From NCBI GenBank assembly GCA_034687125.1, contig JAQGBZ010000134.1, positions 62,001 to 126,000 on the forward strand: 64,000 bases of DNA, read 5' to 3'. The position numbers and the translations under genes are program-made. Under the pieces are notes generated by a model. The model was given only the letters and a program-made list of their open reading frames with translations, had not been told where the DNA came from and searched no databases. The stretch comes from Neelides folsomi. Its lineage: Eukaryota; Arthropoda; Collembola; Neelipleona; Neelidae. This document shows, in pieces, positions 12,301 through 25,000 of this stretch; position 1 is the stretch's first letter; every line of letters begins with the position of its first letter.

Positions 12301-12872
12301 AGCTCCTTCGCTTGCCCATGTCTGGGCCGAAATTGATTCTCGCCTCTATCAGTCACCAGAATACAATAAGGGATTGAGGTGAATGATTAATGTTAATTTA
12401 TTAAATTATTTATCTTCAATCTTGCACTGAAAGCTTAGGCAAATAACTATTGAGGTTTAAAGTGCAGTGTTAAATGTCAATATTTTCATTGCTTTTATTC
12501 TTCTTTATCATTGAGTGTGAATAAATTTCAATAATATTGATTGTTTTAGACAACGGCTTTGGGAGGCAATTGATTCTGAAATTGGAGGATTAAGATCGAC
12601 GGAGATTTATACCTATAAGCCGGATTTGACTTCAGATCCGTTTTCTGAATCTGGCTGTGTTTGGTCTTTCAATTTCTTTTTCTATAGTGCGAAACTGAAG
12701 CGAATTCTCTTTCTCACTTGCAGAGCTGTGAGGTAATTCTTGCTTTTTTAATATTCATTTTGATTATTTTCATATAATTCATATTAAATATCGTTGTAAA
12801 ATTGCTTACTTGATTACTTTTAGTCCAAACTCCTCGAACTCTGAAGAATCTGAGTTTTCAATGGACGAGTGA
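9398..12872 (+). CDS. MAF1: MAF1, repressor of RNA polymerase III transcription
   Basis: MAF1 binds RNA polymerase III and represses tRNA and 5S rRNA synthesis when TOR signalling is low. Phosphorylation controls its nuclear activity. Four exons (9398-9505, 12044-12378, 12550-12732, 12824-12872) encode 224 residues. All three conserved boxes are present. Box A is [12 protein letters not shown]...[10 protein letters not shown] (residues 1-36), box B is [18 protein letters not shown] followed by [10 protein letters not shown], and box C is [19 protein letters not shown] followed by TCRAVS. The tail [10 protein letters not shown] is acidic and serine-rich but shorter than the human one (256 aa total). 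Exon 1 ends exactly after box A's YSCK, as in other animals. The 2.5-kb first intron is unusually long for this cluster because it hosts a mariner-type element. Confidence 0.97.
10698..10724. repeat. Left terminal inverted repeat of the mariner element
   Basis: This begins CAGAGCATGATTACTTAACG directly after TA 10696-10697. It pairs with the right end, with mismatches at about 5-6 of 27 positions. Confidence 0.88.
10732..11500 (-). pseudogene. Mariner-type transposase remnant
   Basis: The N-terminal part (11500-11267) is an HTH DNA-binding domain beginning [20 protein letters not shown] and containing [20 protein letters not shown]. It ends in a stop after RKVDRKKL. The reading then resumes at 11260-11150 with [20 protein letters not shown], so roughly 120 codons, including the second HTH and the first catalytic Asp region, have been deleted. 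A frameshift follows NADVI, and the rest (11130-10732) reads [20 protein letters not shown], then [20 protein letters not shown]. The second and third catalytic aspartates (HDHA and SPDA) are separated by 36 residues. The protein cannot be functional as it stands. Confidence 0.92.
11618..11644. repeat. Right terminal inverted repeat of the mariner element
   Basis: Read on the minus strand it begins CAGGACATGATTCGTTAACG, matching the left end, and is followed on the plus strand by the TA target duplication at 11645-11646. Confidence 0.88.
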
Positions 12873-15800
12873 ATTGGAAGAAAAATTTCTTTCAAGAAAC
12901 ACATCGTCGTTGGACTACAAAATTTATAAATATCAGATGAATTTTTCCAGAGACAGACCGTGATTCTAGTTTAATATTATTATTACTCTTTACAACATAA
13001 CAATTAACATCACACGTTATTTATTAGAAATATATATTAATTTGTTTATTCGCAAAATACATTATATCAATTAATATTAGTTAAACGATTAAACTACTTA
13101 TTTTGGGATTTTAATAAAATTTACATTAAAACGCAATATTTATAGCTTAAATTCAGCTATCATTAAATAATTGATTATGATTATACATAACAACTTTTAA
13201 CGATTATTAAATGTCGGATAAGTCTTTGAAAAATTATTTGACTTAACCATATATATTAGAAAATGTTAAATTATTTATACCTATAATTATAATATTGATT
13301 TGAGAAATCTTCACAGATTGAATCTAATTTATGCAGGTAGATAATATATTTGTCAATGACCGAACGATAACCAATAAAACTAGATTGTAAATGGGTCTGT
13401 TTTGTACATTGTATAAAATTATGAATAGTAGATAATGGATCAGTACAAATATGCAATTCTGAACAAATATACATTTACTAATTAATTGAACTTGTGTAGA
13501 TGAACTTTTATTCTTTTGGATTGAATTTTAATTTACTAATTTTTATGATATCAGAAATGTGTCCACTATTAAATATTAATAGAAAGGTATTGGGGCATTA
13601 ATCTTTGTTCTTTGTAAAAACTAGACGACCATTGGTTAAGTAATATTGTAGTTGGTAATTTTAACAAAGTACTTCTCGTTATAATAAAATAACTTTAATA
13701 AGTTCTCTGTAGGGTCGAATAATAAGTGAAGTTAATGTACAATAAAATATTGTGAAAAATTAATCGGAATGTATTGAATGAGCAAGGAAGTTAGGATCGT
13801 CAACAGAATTTTGTCATAAATTTACCATTATGTATACGTACTTGTTACGTACGTAGTTATCTTGTAGATTTTATTAATACCTCAGCGTTACATTATTTTT
13901 TTAATTTTATTACTTTATGTTAAACCAGTAGTTTTAAAATATTATTTATGGTAAACTCTTAATTTTCGGTTAGTTTTCGAAATCATATAACTTATTTTTT
14001 AATCATTTGAATCCTTTGTTGCAATATGGTTTCTAGTTTATTTTCATTATTAAATAAGCATACTACAACAATTTTCGAAATTATTGTGTCGATCTGTCAC
14101 AATTTTGGATGTAAGTAATTAACTGCATTTTTACCCATTTGAATATAAATTATTCAAGGCATATGCAGCCCTAGTCTTTTTAAAGAAAATATAGACGTTT
14201 TTGAACATAATTATTTGTCCGCTGAACTTTATACTCGCGTCGAAATGTTAATTCAAGAAATAAGGCCTTTTAAATGATTTTTTAAACTTTGTTTCAATTG
14301 TTTTATAGTATGTTATATTTTATTTATTCAAGATTTAATTTTTTGTCAGCTGTATGAGAAACCACAGTAGATGAGTATTATACTGATATATCTTTAGTGT
14401 AGTCGTCCTTATTATTATTCAATAATATTAATTCATCGCTGCATCGTTATATCTTTATGTATTTACAGAATTTACAAACTTAAGCGATTAGTTGTGTTTG
14501 TTATGCTATACCTAGCGTACCTAGATGGTGAATATCACTTTAGTTAGTAATATTATGTATTTGTATTTATTAACGGTTACTCACTTTATAATACTATACA
14601 TAAGTTACTTAAAACTTAACAATTACTGATGTTTATCTCACTTTTAACTATTAATCTGTATTCAACTCATATTAAACCAAAAATAAATATTGTTACGATT
14701 AATGATGTATGGTACATGTTACTTAACATCTTGTTTCTTATTTTATTACAAATGCGGAACGCGCATCACATGATTCTTTAACTACATATTATTATTATAA
14801 ATTAAACAAGTTTACCACTTGTTGAAATCCTTACTAAAAAAGCAGTTTTAAAATATTTATTACATACATATAATACATACGTATTACATATCATAAATAT
14901 CAAGGATGATCATATGAGTATAACAAAAATTGCAATTTATATTATAAAGAATTCAATTGGCCATATAAAGGAACGGCGGACCTCCACACAATCGTCATAC
15001 ATACATGCATGTGATGCAGTAGATGACATTAAGGGAAATTAAAAAGAAATTAAATTGAATAAATGTATGAGAGAGAACGGTGGATGCGGGTGGCTGATTG
15101 AGTGCGAGTCTGCAAATTGAAATAAGAACTCGAGTTGATTCGGAGAGAACGAGATGAAATTGGTAAGGCTGGTGGCAGTCGAGTCCTCCATGCATCCAAA
15201 TGAAGAGGGAATGAGAGAGAGTTAAAAAGAGTCTGGTGGCAGTGAGGAAGTTGGAGGAGATTCGAGCACCCGAGAAGGGATTTCGACCCACAGAGAGAGG
15301 AAACTCTGGCTCAGCTCAACAGTCTGCATTCGGCACTCAGAGGAGCTGGACGAGAAGTTGAGCGGAAGGACCCGAAAGCAAATACACACAAGATAGATAC
15401 TACCAACCTTCGCTAACCATTATACACGTCTTTGTCAAAACGCTCAGTCATCCATTCCAACGAGGAGCACACATAAGTATTATTCCAAATACACACACCC
15501 ATTTCCTTCCGCCGCAAATGTTATTCCTTCAAATTATTCCACTACTTTGCTAAGAACTTTATTATAATAAATATCAAAGGCGACTCGCAAAGACCATTTG
15601 AGCTCCCCTTCTCTCCTATACAAACTTGGAGTTTCAAACCATGTGGTGAGAAAGTGCTCTGACATAAGTAATTCAACTGGACAGTCGTTGGAAATTTATT
15701 TGATAAAGTTTTAATGAATTGACCTAACCTGGAGTATTTATACATGCAGATTCATGAGACATTAAGCAAAGTTATGAATGGGCCGGAGTCTTTGAATAGT

Positions 15801-15930
15801 TGAAAGTGGAAATTAATTCAAAAGATAGAAGAGCCGAGAACATGAGTTATTACGAGGCACGCAGAAGACGTCAACAGATTGTTCACAGTTGAGTGGGAGA
15901 ACCGACAGAGTCTTTCTTCCGAACCGAAGT
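12873..15930. other. Intergenic spacer between MAF1 and the Ig-domain gene
   Basis: The first 2 kb is AT-rich, with a possible MAF1 polyadenylation hexamer AATAAA at 13113-13118. It holds no gene I can support. From about 14,960 the composition changes to higher GC with purine-rich GAGAG words (for example around 15,068-15,250). This is probably the upstream regulatory region of the following gene. Confidence 0.5.
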
Positions 15931-15933
15931 GTG

Positions 15934-15941
15934 TATAAAAG
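15934..15941 (+). promoter_or_regulatory. TATA box of the Ig-domain gene
   Basis: TATAAAAG lies 63 bp before the ATG at 16004. With a usual spacing of about 30 bp, transcription would start near 15,965, leaving a 5' leader of about 40 bp. The flanks are GC-richer than average. The motif match is exact; the transcription start is inferred. Confidence 0.55.
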
Positions 15942-16003
15942 TATTGGGACAGCCGAGAGACGAGTGTGGGAAAAAACCAGGAGCGAGACGTGATTCAGGA
16001 GCC

Positions 16004-19000
16004 ATGGATAGCTTCATAACAAGAATAGAAGTCTCACTCCTCATCCTCTTCTTCGTGACATTAGCCGGTAAGTACCGGAACCACCGTCAATTTTATCTCA
16101 TCGCTAAACGTCCCTTCCCTCCCTCTCACAACATCCTCATCGTTCTCGCATTCTTCCTTTTTTTATCTAAATTAAAGATTAGGGATTAAAACGTCCTCTT
16201 GAAAGGGGAGCCGAAGCCACTTTTCCTCCGTTTTCACTCACTCGCGAGTAGGGGGTTAGTTGTTTTAGATGTCTGGATAAGATCTGTGATACATGAAGCG
16301 GAAGCTCACTTCCTACGAAATATACGGCTTTTAATCTCTTTCTCAGGCCCGAGTCGGAGTAAAGTGCCGTGAATAAAGAGATGTAAACATTCAAATCCAC
16401 AATTGTCAAATGCGCACTTGTCATTTCATCCTCGACCGATGGCCTTGTGAAGTTTTGAGAAACGCGATCTGGTCCGAATTGACCATTTGAACGGTTTTAA
16501 ATGCTCCATTTCCTCGTGTTAACCAAAGTTGAGTGTCTCTCGAGGACTCGCCGGCTCCTTTCCAAATAAGAAACCTCTCTAATGAACACGGAGAGAGAAT
16601 AGGAATGAGGAAATTACCCTACACCGACCTTCTTCTCATATATTTACGGAGGAGTCTCATAAAAGAGTTAAATGTTTGAGATTGGAAGCAGAACTTTTAG
16701 TGCTGTGCTGGGCAGGTCATATTCTTTCTCGTCCGCACTTCTTCCTTTCTGATTTCAAGGGGGAAGACAAAGAGTTTATAACCTTTAAAACTTTAGACGA
16801 ACCGGAGAAAATTGAAGAATCTCACTCCGTTTCCTCCTCTTTTATTCATCTTTTTATGGCACTTAGCACCACATTTAACATTTAATACTTAAGGGCAATC
16901 TACACTTGCCTCTCGTCCGGACGAGGATAATTTTTTCCCCTTTATTGCCCCAAGCCCCTTTTTCGACTCTGCCAAAAATAAGAGTTTCCTCATGACGGTC
17001 GAAAAGTTTAAAAGGGAACCTCACCCGTTTTTATCCTGGGACATTAACATGAAATGGGTTTTATGCGGTCTCTTCGGCGGAATGCAATATGCAATGCATC
17101 TCCTCTTCATGCTAATACGGAGTTTTCATCTATGCACATACTCAAAGTATGTTAAGTGTAAGCATCTACATCTTCCCCCCAAATAGCGTTCACCCTCACT
17201 TCATTTTGTGTAACTAAATTCAAAACACAAACCAAAAATACTGTGAGCGGAAAAGGAACGGTTCATAAATTCGGAGTGAGTCTCGAGAACTTTAACTCTC
17301 TCCCAACTCTCCATCCAGTGAGTGTGGTGATATTGTATGGGGCTGAGGAAGGACATGTATATAAAAGGTTCTTTTAATGCTGACTTGAGACTGCCTTCGC
17401 TGTGGATTTACGTAACTGGGTCCTTGGAAAATATATCCTTCCGAGACTTGGGACACATAATACTCCAACGCCCGTTCCATGTCTCATTCTCAACGCGGGT
17501 CGAGATAAATAAAGGAGAAGCATCGGCTCGTGCCATTCGAGGAGCCTTGTAAGGAGCCTGTTTGCATTATGCTTGACACACAAGACAATTTCTCTTACCT
17601 TCTTAGGAGCCCTTTCCCTACAGCCGTCTTCCTGCTTGGAAGTGTAATGTGCACATGGTGCGCGTTGGCTCCTATTTGTTTGACTGGGAATCAGTCATGT
17701 GGCAGATGAGGTTACCTTACCTTGAGGAAGCCATTCGCTCCTCCGATCTGCTCCCGTTCTTCCGTACTTCCTCTCGAGGAGCAACAAAAAAGATATATGG
17801 CCCTGCAAGAAGGCACTCCCTTCCTTATGCCCGTGCCTTAGATGCGTGTGCGAGGGAAACGGCCCCGTCGATGCCTCGGCTCTCAATCAGATCCCGTGGA
17901 CATAACAAGGAAACGAAAATGGGCTGAACATGTGAAGCAGAGGGGAGGGATGAAAGGGTTTCCTTTTCTTCACTTCCTATTTTACAATTCACAAGGTTAC
18001 CCATCATCTTTCCAAAAGTCCACGTAGGAACTCCGGTAATAGAGAGAACTGCTTCGTTGAAGAAAATAAGTCTTTTCGTTCCTGGCACGCGTGAGTTTTA
18101 CAAAGTCCCCAAGAACCACGAAGGAACCACTGAAACGATATTATTATTGTGATGGCCTCTTTCATGTGGAGAGTCGAAGGAGGGATAATTGACAGAGGAG
18201 AACCAGGTGTGAGCCGGGAATCAAATTATTCTGGGTGACCACATTTACTCCTTCTGGTCTTGAAATAGATCTCGTTTGACTCTCATTCTCCCTTTCCTCC
18301 TTCTCCATTCAATTCCAATTGACCATGAAGAGAGTGAGAGAGGGAGCTGGACGGAAGCATCTGCACTTGACTAGAGTTGATTCAATCCCCATTCACGCCT
18401 AATGCTCCTGCTTCTGCAATTTCCATTCCCATTCACAAAACTGCCATGAAGGCCGTGAAAGAGTCTTTTAACTTTCCCAGCTCTCCTCCATTCCCCGCGC
18501 CTTCCACTCTCATGGAAAAATATATGGATGTGGGCCATAGTTAACAAACGTGAGGGGACCGAAATCACGAAGGATCCATCTAGATCAGAGAGCTGAATTT
18601 TAGTGATCCGCTACAATTTCTCCATTTCACTCCACTTGACTGGATAATCAAAGTTGTAGAAAGGGAATAGTTTCATGAGTATCTTCAATTCCAAGCGTCC
18701 CATAACACCCGCTCGTCTTTCCATCCCACCAAATTGAGATATATCCATATAAATTCTACTTACCATTAATACCGATATATTTATCTACTTACATAAGTAG
18801 GACCAATACAGCCATATTGCCACCGTCCATTACTTGACATTAAATCTATGTATATGGAGATCTAAAGAGAGGAGAGATTGAATGGATGAATAACCTCAGT
18901 TGAATCTAATCCATGGCTTGCATGAAATGAAATACATTGTTGAATTAGCGTCTGTCGAGGGATTAGAGTCAAATCTCTGTAGACAGGAAAAGGATGGGAC

Positions 19001-22000
19001 AAGATTTTCAATCCAAAATCCCAATCTCATGTCATTCTAATTACCCGATTCAAGTAAGATAGCTTCAAGGAACCGACAGCCTCGTTTCTCCCCCTTCAGA
19101 AAAAAACTCTAATTATAAGTGTCATATACTTCATCCAGCTTCCCTTTACATGTTTTCCTTTTTGTATCTATATTCCAATGTTGGATCCAATGTGCATTTG
19201 TACATATGAAAATTACATTAATTCATTATTACCAAGAACTCCTTTAAGAGCTCTGGAATAACTTTAAGTCTTATTAACGATAACGACAAGTATCGTTCAT
19301 CTGATATTGTAGGCATAAAACCATCCAAAAGATAAACTTCTTTCCTAGTGTAGTAAAATACTTATAAATTTTGTACTTGATCCCCAAGCTTTATCTCAGG
19401 AAGATATGAAACAGAATACAGAAGGGAAGTGTAGTGGAAACAGATTTCAAATATGAATGACATCATAAGCTTCATATGCTTAAATGTGATTAAGGTCCTT
19501 TTCTCCTTTTGTATCTCTCACTGGGGCCTTTAGAATGCAAAATATGTGTTTCTGTTGAATAGGGTTCGTTTTTGTAAATTAAAGTAAGATCCGAGTTCAC
19601 GATTCTTCCAATTCTATACATTCCCAGAAAGTAGGCCCTGGTGGCATTGAAAAAGCGTAAATTACTTATTTATGCGCACAATTAATCCCACCTTGTATTC
19701 GTTATGATGAGTCTTTCAATGTGATATTCGAGTTCATACTTGCCTATGAAACCAGCAGGTATGCAAGTAATTGAGCATATGTTACCTGTGTAAAGAGTTG
19801 TTTAGCTGATGTTCGTATTCAGGAAGAAAACCAATTATGGAAAATTGCACCTATTTAGAAAATAACTATAGTTTTTCGCGTTATTCTATCTTGAAATTGG
19901 GGATTTGTCTGCGCTCATAATGCTCGATGGGGCTACTCGTAGTCATCATTGCAAAAAAGACATTTACAATAAGTATGCTTTTGTAGAAAAAGAATGTTGA
20001 ATAGAATGCTCTGGAAATTGAATTGCTCTGCTGAATTGGTGTTGAGAAGAACTTGATGCTACAGATGGTTTCTACTTTGTATACGGACGTGTATATCTAA
20101 TCTAATTTACTTTGTCTCTAGTTTTTCTTGAATGTACGCCGTGAGTAAATAGGAAAAATATAATCCATAAACCCACATCTTTGTTAATAATGCATAAGAA
20201 TTCTTATATGGCAAATTGGTAAATATTCAACTTATGAGAAAATGATTATAAAATATATTAACTAGTAATACACCATATGTAGTGTATTATTTATACTATG
20301 ATATTTACGAATATGAGTATATCATATTAAGGTAATACCATTGTGGAACACTCTTGCTTTGTGCTATTTACAAAATAGAGAGCGTGAATCATGTAAGAAT
20401 GCAGTATATATGGTATAGTATAATCTTTCATGATTATCTTGTAGCATCTATATTATAGTATAGCAAGGAATAAAAACAAATTTTCAATTTTGTCAAATGA
20501 CTTCCTCACTCAACAAACTCAGAGTTGTATCAATAAACGGCTTCAAGGATAATGGGCCCAAGAAAAGAGAACTAATGCTGCTACTACTATAAAATGGATG
20601 TTTGGTAAAATCATAATTTTCTATTTAAATATACTTTACCTTTTCAATTTTTAAACAGAATTCCTTTCTATAATTTACAAAACGCTTAAACAGTTTGAGA
20701 TCTTCAATCTGTGGCTAATCTGATGCGCTAGCTTTTATTCCGAGTAATCTATTAAATGCGAGGACATTCAAGTTACGTATTCAAATTGAAGCGACACTTC
20801 CTGTCTTGCAGTTCTTGACAAATTTGAACCGATGTTTATGCATACTTAATATGAGTAACATAAAAAGCACAGAGTTTTATAATTTGTAAAAATATGCAAA
20901 ATACAGGTATTCTATGTTAATACATATTACATACAATAAATACGTGGAATACATTCAACAACTGCAAATAAATTCGTGTATGCATTATATATTTCTACAT
21001 AAACTATTGTTAGTTTCATTTAAAATATGTGAACATTACTATCAGTATTTTTAATATTCGCATTGCAAAATTTCTCACACACGTATTACAAACTACACAA
21101 TACTTTTAAACAATAAATTTAATTAATATTTATGTATTTTGACACCTGAATCTTGAAAAAGGACACGTATTTCACTACTTATCAAAGTTGTTCAAGATTT
21201 CACTTAAAGATAAATTAATCTTTTTATATTTCAATACTAATACCTTTGTTAAAATTAATTAGCCGTGCTTCACAAGATAGATCCTATATTTTTTCACACT
21301 AAAAATTAATTTACACTTCTCTTGGTTTTTTCTTTCACGGAGTATTTGATAATTTGAGAGAATATTTCAGGTTTTCCCAAGAAGGTGCCAAAGAATTTCC
21401 CACGAATCTTAGGGTTGGTCATATAAAACTTGTTTTGTTTGCTCCCTAGATAAATACGGCAGGAAGAATGCTCCGACTGAGTCACATTTATACTAGTAGT
21501 ATACATAATCCCATGTGAAGTTGCAGTTTACTTACATAATGTTATATAATAATTTGGTCAATTAGTATGCCTTTGCTAATAATGTATAACATTTCAAGCA
21601 AACCCTAGTGTAAAAATGACTGTAACTAATTAATTGTTACCTTCCATGATATAAATTTAAAATTGAATAAAATCGTGCTATTCAATTTAGTATTTAAACA
21701 TATCAAAGTTAAAGCATGTACGACATGTAACATGCATAAATATATGCACTGTTACTAAATATGTAGGAGCGATGATAAGTAAATATATTATGTATCTGTA
21801 TATATGAGTGAAACGTGTATGAGTAAATGGTACAAACTTACTAAACTCTATCGTGAATTGTTTTCTATTTCATGTCGATTATTGTGCCAGGTTATCACAT
21901 TTTAGTTTACAAGATTTATAACTCTGGTGCTTGTTTCGGGAAAGATCACATTGAAGGGATCAATTGAATTCAACGGCCTTTAATGTAAAAAATTGTCTTT

Positions 22001-25000
22001 AAAGGAAAAGGGTAAATGGATGGATGGTTGGATTGATGGAGGGAACGTTGGGCCGAGGAAGAGGAAATTGCGAACGAGGAGAGGAAGAAGGGAAATTTCA
22101 TAGATGATAGGACGAAATGTAATATGAGGGATAGAGAGGTAAATCGGTGTGACCGGGTGGGATAGTTCTCGGGGCTTTTTTTATAAGGACACCCACTGTC
22201 AAGCCTGCCCTTTTCCCTTTTTGAAACCCTAGAATTGGAACACATAGAATTCTTGAGAATGCAATTATAAAAGATTTATGACTCCCTCTCGATCGAATGT
22301 TATTGTCGATGAAGATGTGAGAGAGGGAAAAGAAGGATCTTGTGGATTGCAAAAATTGTGTGCTTGAGGTATTAGGAAGGTATATAAAGGGAAGCCCCGC
22401 TCCTTTCTCTTACGATTTCCAACAGGAGTACGCGAGAGACTCGAGAGAGTGAGAGCGAACGTCGAGTTAAGTTGAGCCGAATCTACGTGATTCTCGACTC
22501 AGATCCACGTTTGATTGAGAAACGGAAAAAGTACCTCGTTGTTTCCGTGATCCGAATATTTCAAATAGTTTGACTCTCTTCCTACCAGAGTTACTTTCCT
22601 CCAGTCGGCTTAAACCTCTGGGAATGGGACAGACAATGTCGAGGACGGAGACTCCTCCATGTATGTATTCATGCACGAGGAAGTGTTTGTCCTATTTCTA
22701 TCTTTTCCACTCAAAATTCAATGTAAAGGGTTTTCTCCTTTCTTTCTTTCGAGGCTTTTTTGAAGAAAATAAAGACAAAGAAGGGAGCGGGAATTGAAAT
22801 AGAGAATTGAGACGAGGAAGGATCGAGGGTGGAGGCTGTCCATCTTCCAGGTGTAAATGGGGCTGTACAGTTGGGACCAGGAGGAGCGTAGGATAACCAC
22901 TTACTCTTCCGGAACACCACATAAATTGAAATAAATTGTTCTTACTGTAATCATTGGGGATGCATTCGGAAAACAAAACTGCTGTTTTAGGAACCCTTTA
23001 TTGGATTCCTCCTGGCCAGATAGGATCTAGTGCGGGAGGCGTAAGGCCGGTTCGGATATCGAGTCCGAAGACATAACTCATCCTACCGCTCCGGTTTTGT
23101 AGTCTCTTTCCACCTAACCTCTTCGACCAGAGGAGGGGAAGGGCTGGGAATTATTTCTCTCAAGAAATATTAAGAAGAGAAAAATTGACAGGCATTGTAA
23201 ATTACAAGAGAGGAAGTAAAATGTGCTCAACCTCGTCTGGTCTCGACATAAATGCTCCTTTCTCTCCTCGCAGGAGCCATTGAAGTTTCCCTCTCTCCCT
23301 TATTGTGAACCTATGCAAAGAATAAGGCTTTGAAGTTCCAACTTCATCACATCAACTTTCCCCGAGTCTTAAACTCCGGAAAGAGTGCACACAGGAGGAC
23401 CTCCACACCTATTCTTTCTCTCCCAGGAACCTTCATAATTAAAAGGGAGTTTGAAAGGAGAATAAGTATTTGCATTGTTCAGGCTTTTGTAAAAAGCCCT
23501 CCCTTGTGAGTGAAAAATGTAGAGAAGCCCCGCGATTTCAAAGGTTCTTGAGACAAAGGCTGATAATTTTGTCAAAGATACTCTCAGAACCGGGGTTTGG
23601 GAAAAATCGATACCCTTTTTTGGTCAAGGAAATTTTTTGCCGAAGGGGAAATCATGATGAAGAAATGGAAGAAAGCTCGTAAGAAGTCGCGGATATAGAA
23701 AACCTCTATCGGCTCATCTCTGACATTTCTCTTATTGGTGTCTCCTACCTCTCCTGAAATGCTTAAGGAAAGTCAGCATGAGCCAGGGTGCTGAAATTTA
23801 TTTTTTGGAGTCCACCCAAACAGCGCAGGAGACCCATTGTTGTTCCCAAGATTTAAGAGTCGAAGAGTAAAGGGTTTTTGGGCCGCATTATCAGGCCGCC
23901 CAGCCAGGTTCAGGTATTTCCAAATCTTGATGGATGAATAGTTCAATTTTCCAAGACAAGGCTTTGAACCTCCTCTCGCCCTCCGATACGACATTTAAGG
24001 AGGCGTGAGCGAGGGGACGGGGAAGAATGAATGAATGAGGGAATTCAGATGGGCTCTCCCATGCGAGAAAAGGATGAGAGTCATGCAAGGTATGTCATAG
24101 CCCTACTTATGGGCGACATAGAAAGATTGTGCGGAATCAATCGCCTTCAAGCTCAAGTCGATCCAAAGTGCAGAAAGTCAGGAGGAAATATAAGAGGATC
24201 TTTCTTTTGAGTTCAGGGGACATGTCACATTCCATATTGGCCCCTCCAGAGGAGACTCTCTATTATGACACGGCTCAACATGGAGACTTTCCTCGCCCGC
24301 ATTTCTCTCCCTGAGGAAGAACTTCCGTCTGGTGGGTTTGATGAAAGGAAATTGATATGCGGATACGAGAACTTTCATCCAGCCCCATTCATCATTAGTT
24401 GAACTTCTCCCTCCCTCATTCATCTCTTTTGTTGACCCGGCCATGAGATGAGCAGGACGAAGAGGGGTGATCAACCAATAACATAATACCATTCATTTCC
24501 TTGTATCTTTCATCGCGACTGCCTATTTCTTTATCATTACCAACCCTCTCAGTCTCTTATTTCTTTTTCATCCTCAAACTATTCATTAATAAGAAAAATT
24601 CAAACATGACGATGAAGGGTGCTGTAATTAACAAACTTTCTTTTGTCTTCTTATTTTAAATAGTTTTGAAAAGGCATCAATCTTTTCCTCGAGTTTGGAT
24701 TGTGTGAGCATTTGGAAGCGATGCTAGAACTTGCACTTTTATGTATTCATTACTTTAAACTTGTAAATTAATTTAAATAATTCAGTTAAACGTTATTTAT
24801 ATTCTCGTAAATTTAAATAGTTCATTAAACAATTACAATTAATCAAAGATTTCAAGAGTTTAGGTTAATTAGAGAATCAATTTCATGAGAAATTAATTAG
24901 CCAATAAAAAGTTTAGACGGAGACGTTGGTGGAAGGAGGGCGAAAGCTCATTAATGGCCTCCTTAGACTCCCCAGTCGTGCAAATTGTGCTGGGGGAGGA

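Noticed and set aside
22624-22797. ATG-started frame after the intronic TATA site as an alternative N-terminus of the Ig protein
   Set aside because: Joining its GTATGT donor to exon 2 creates a stop at the junction, and the peptide has no signal sequence.
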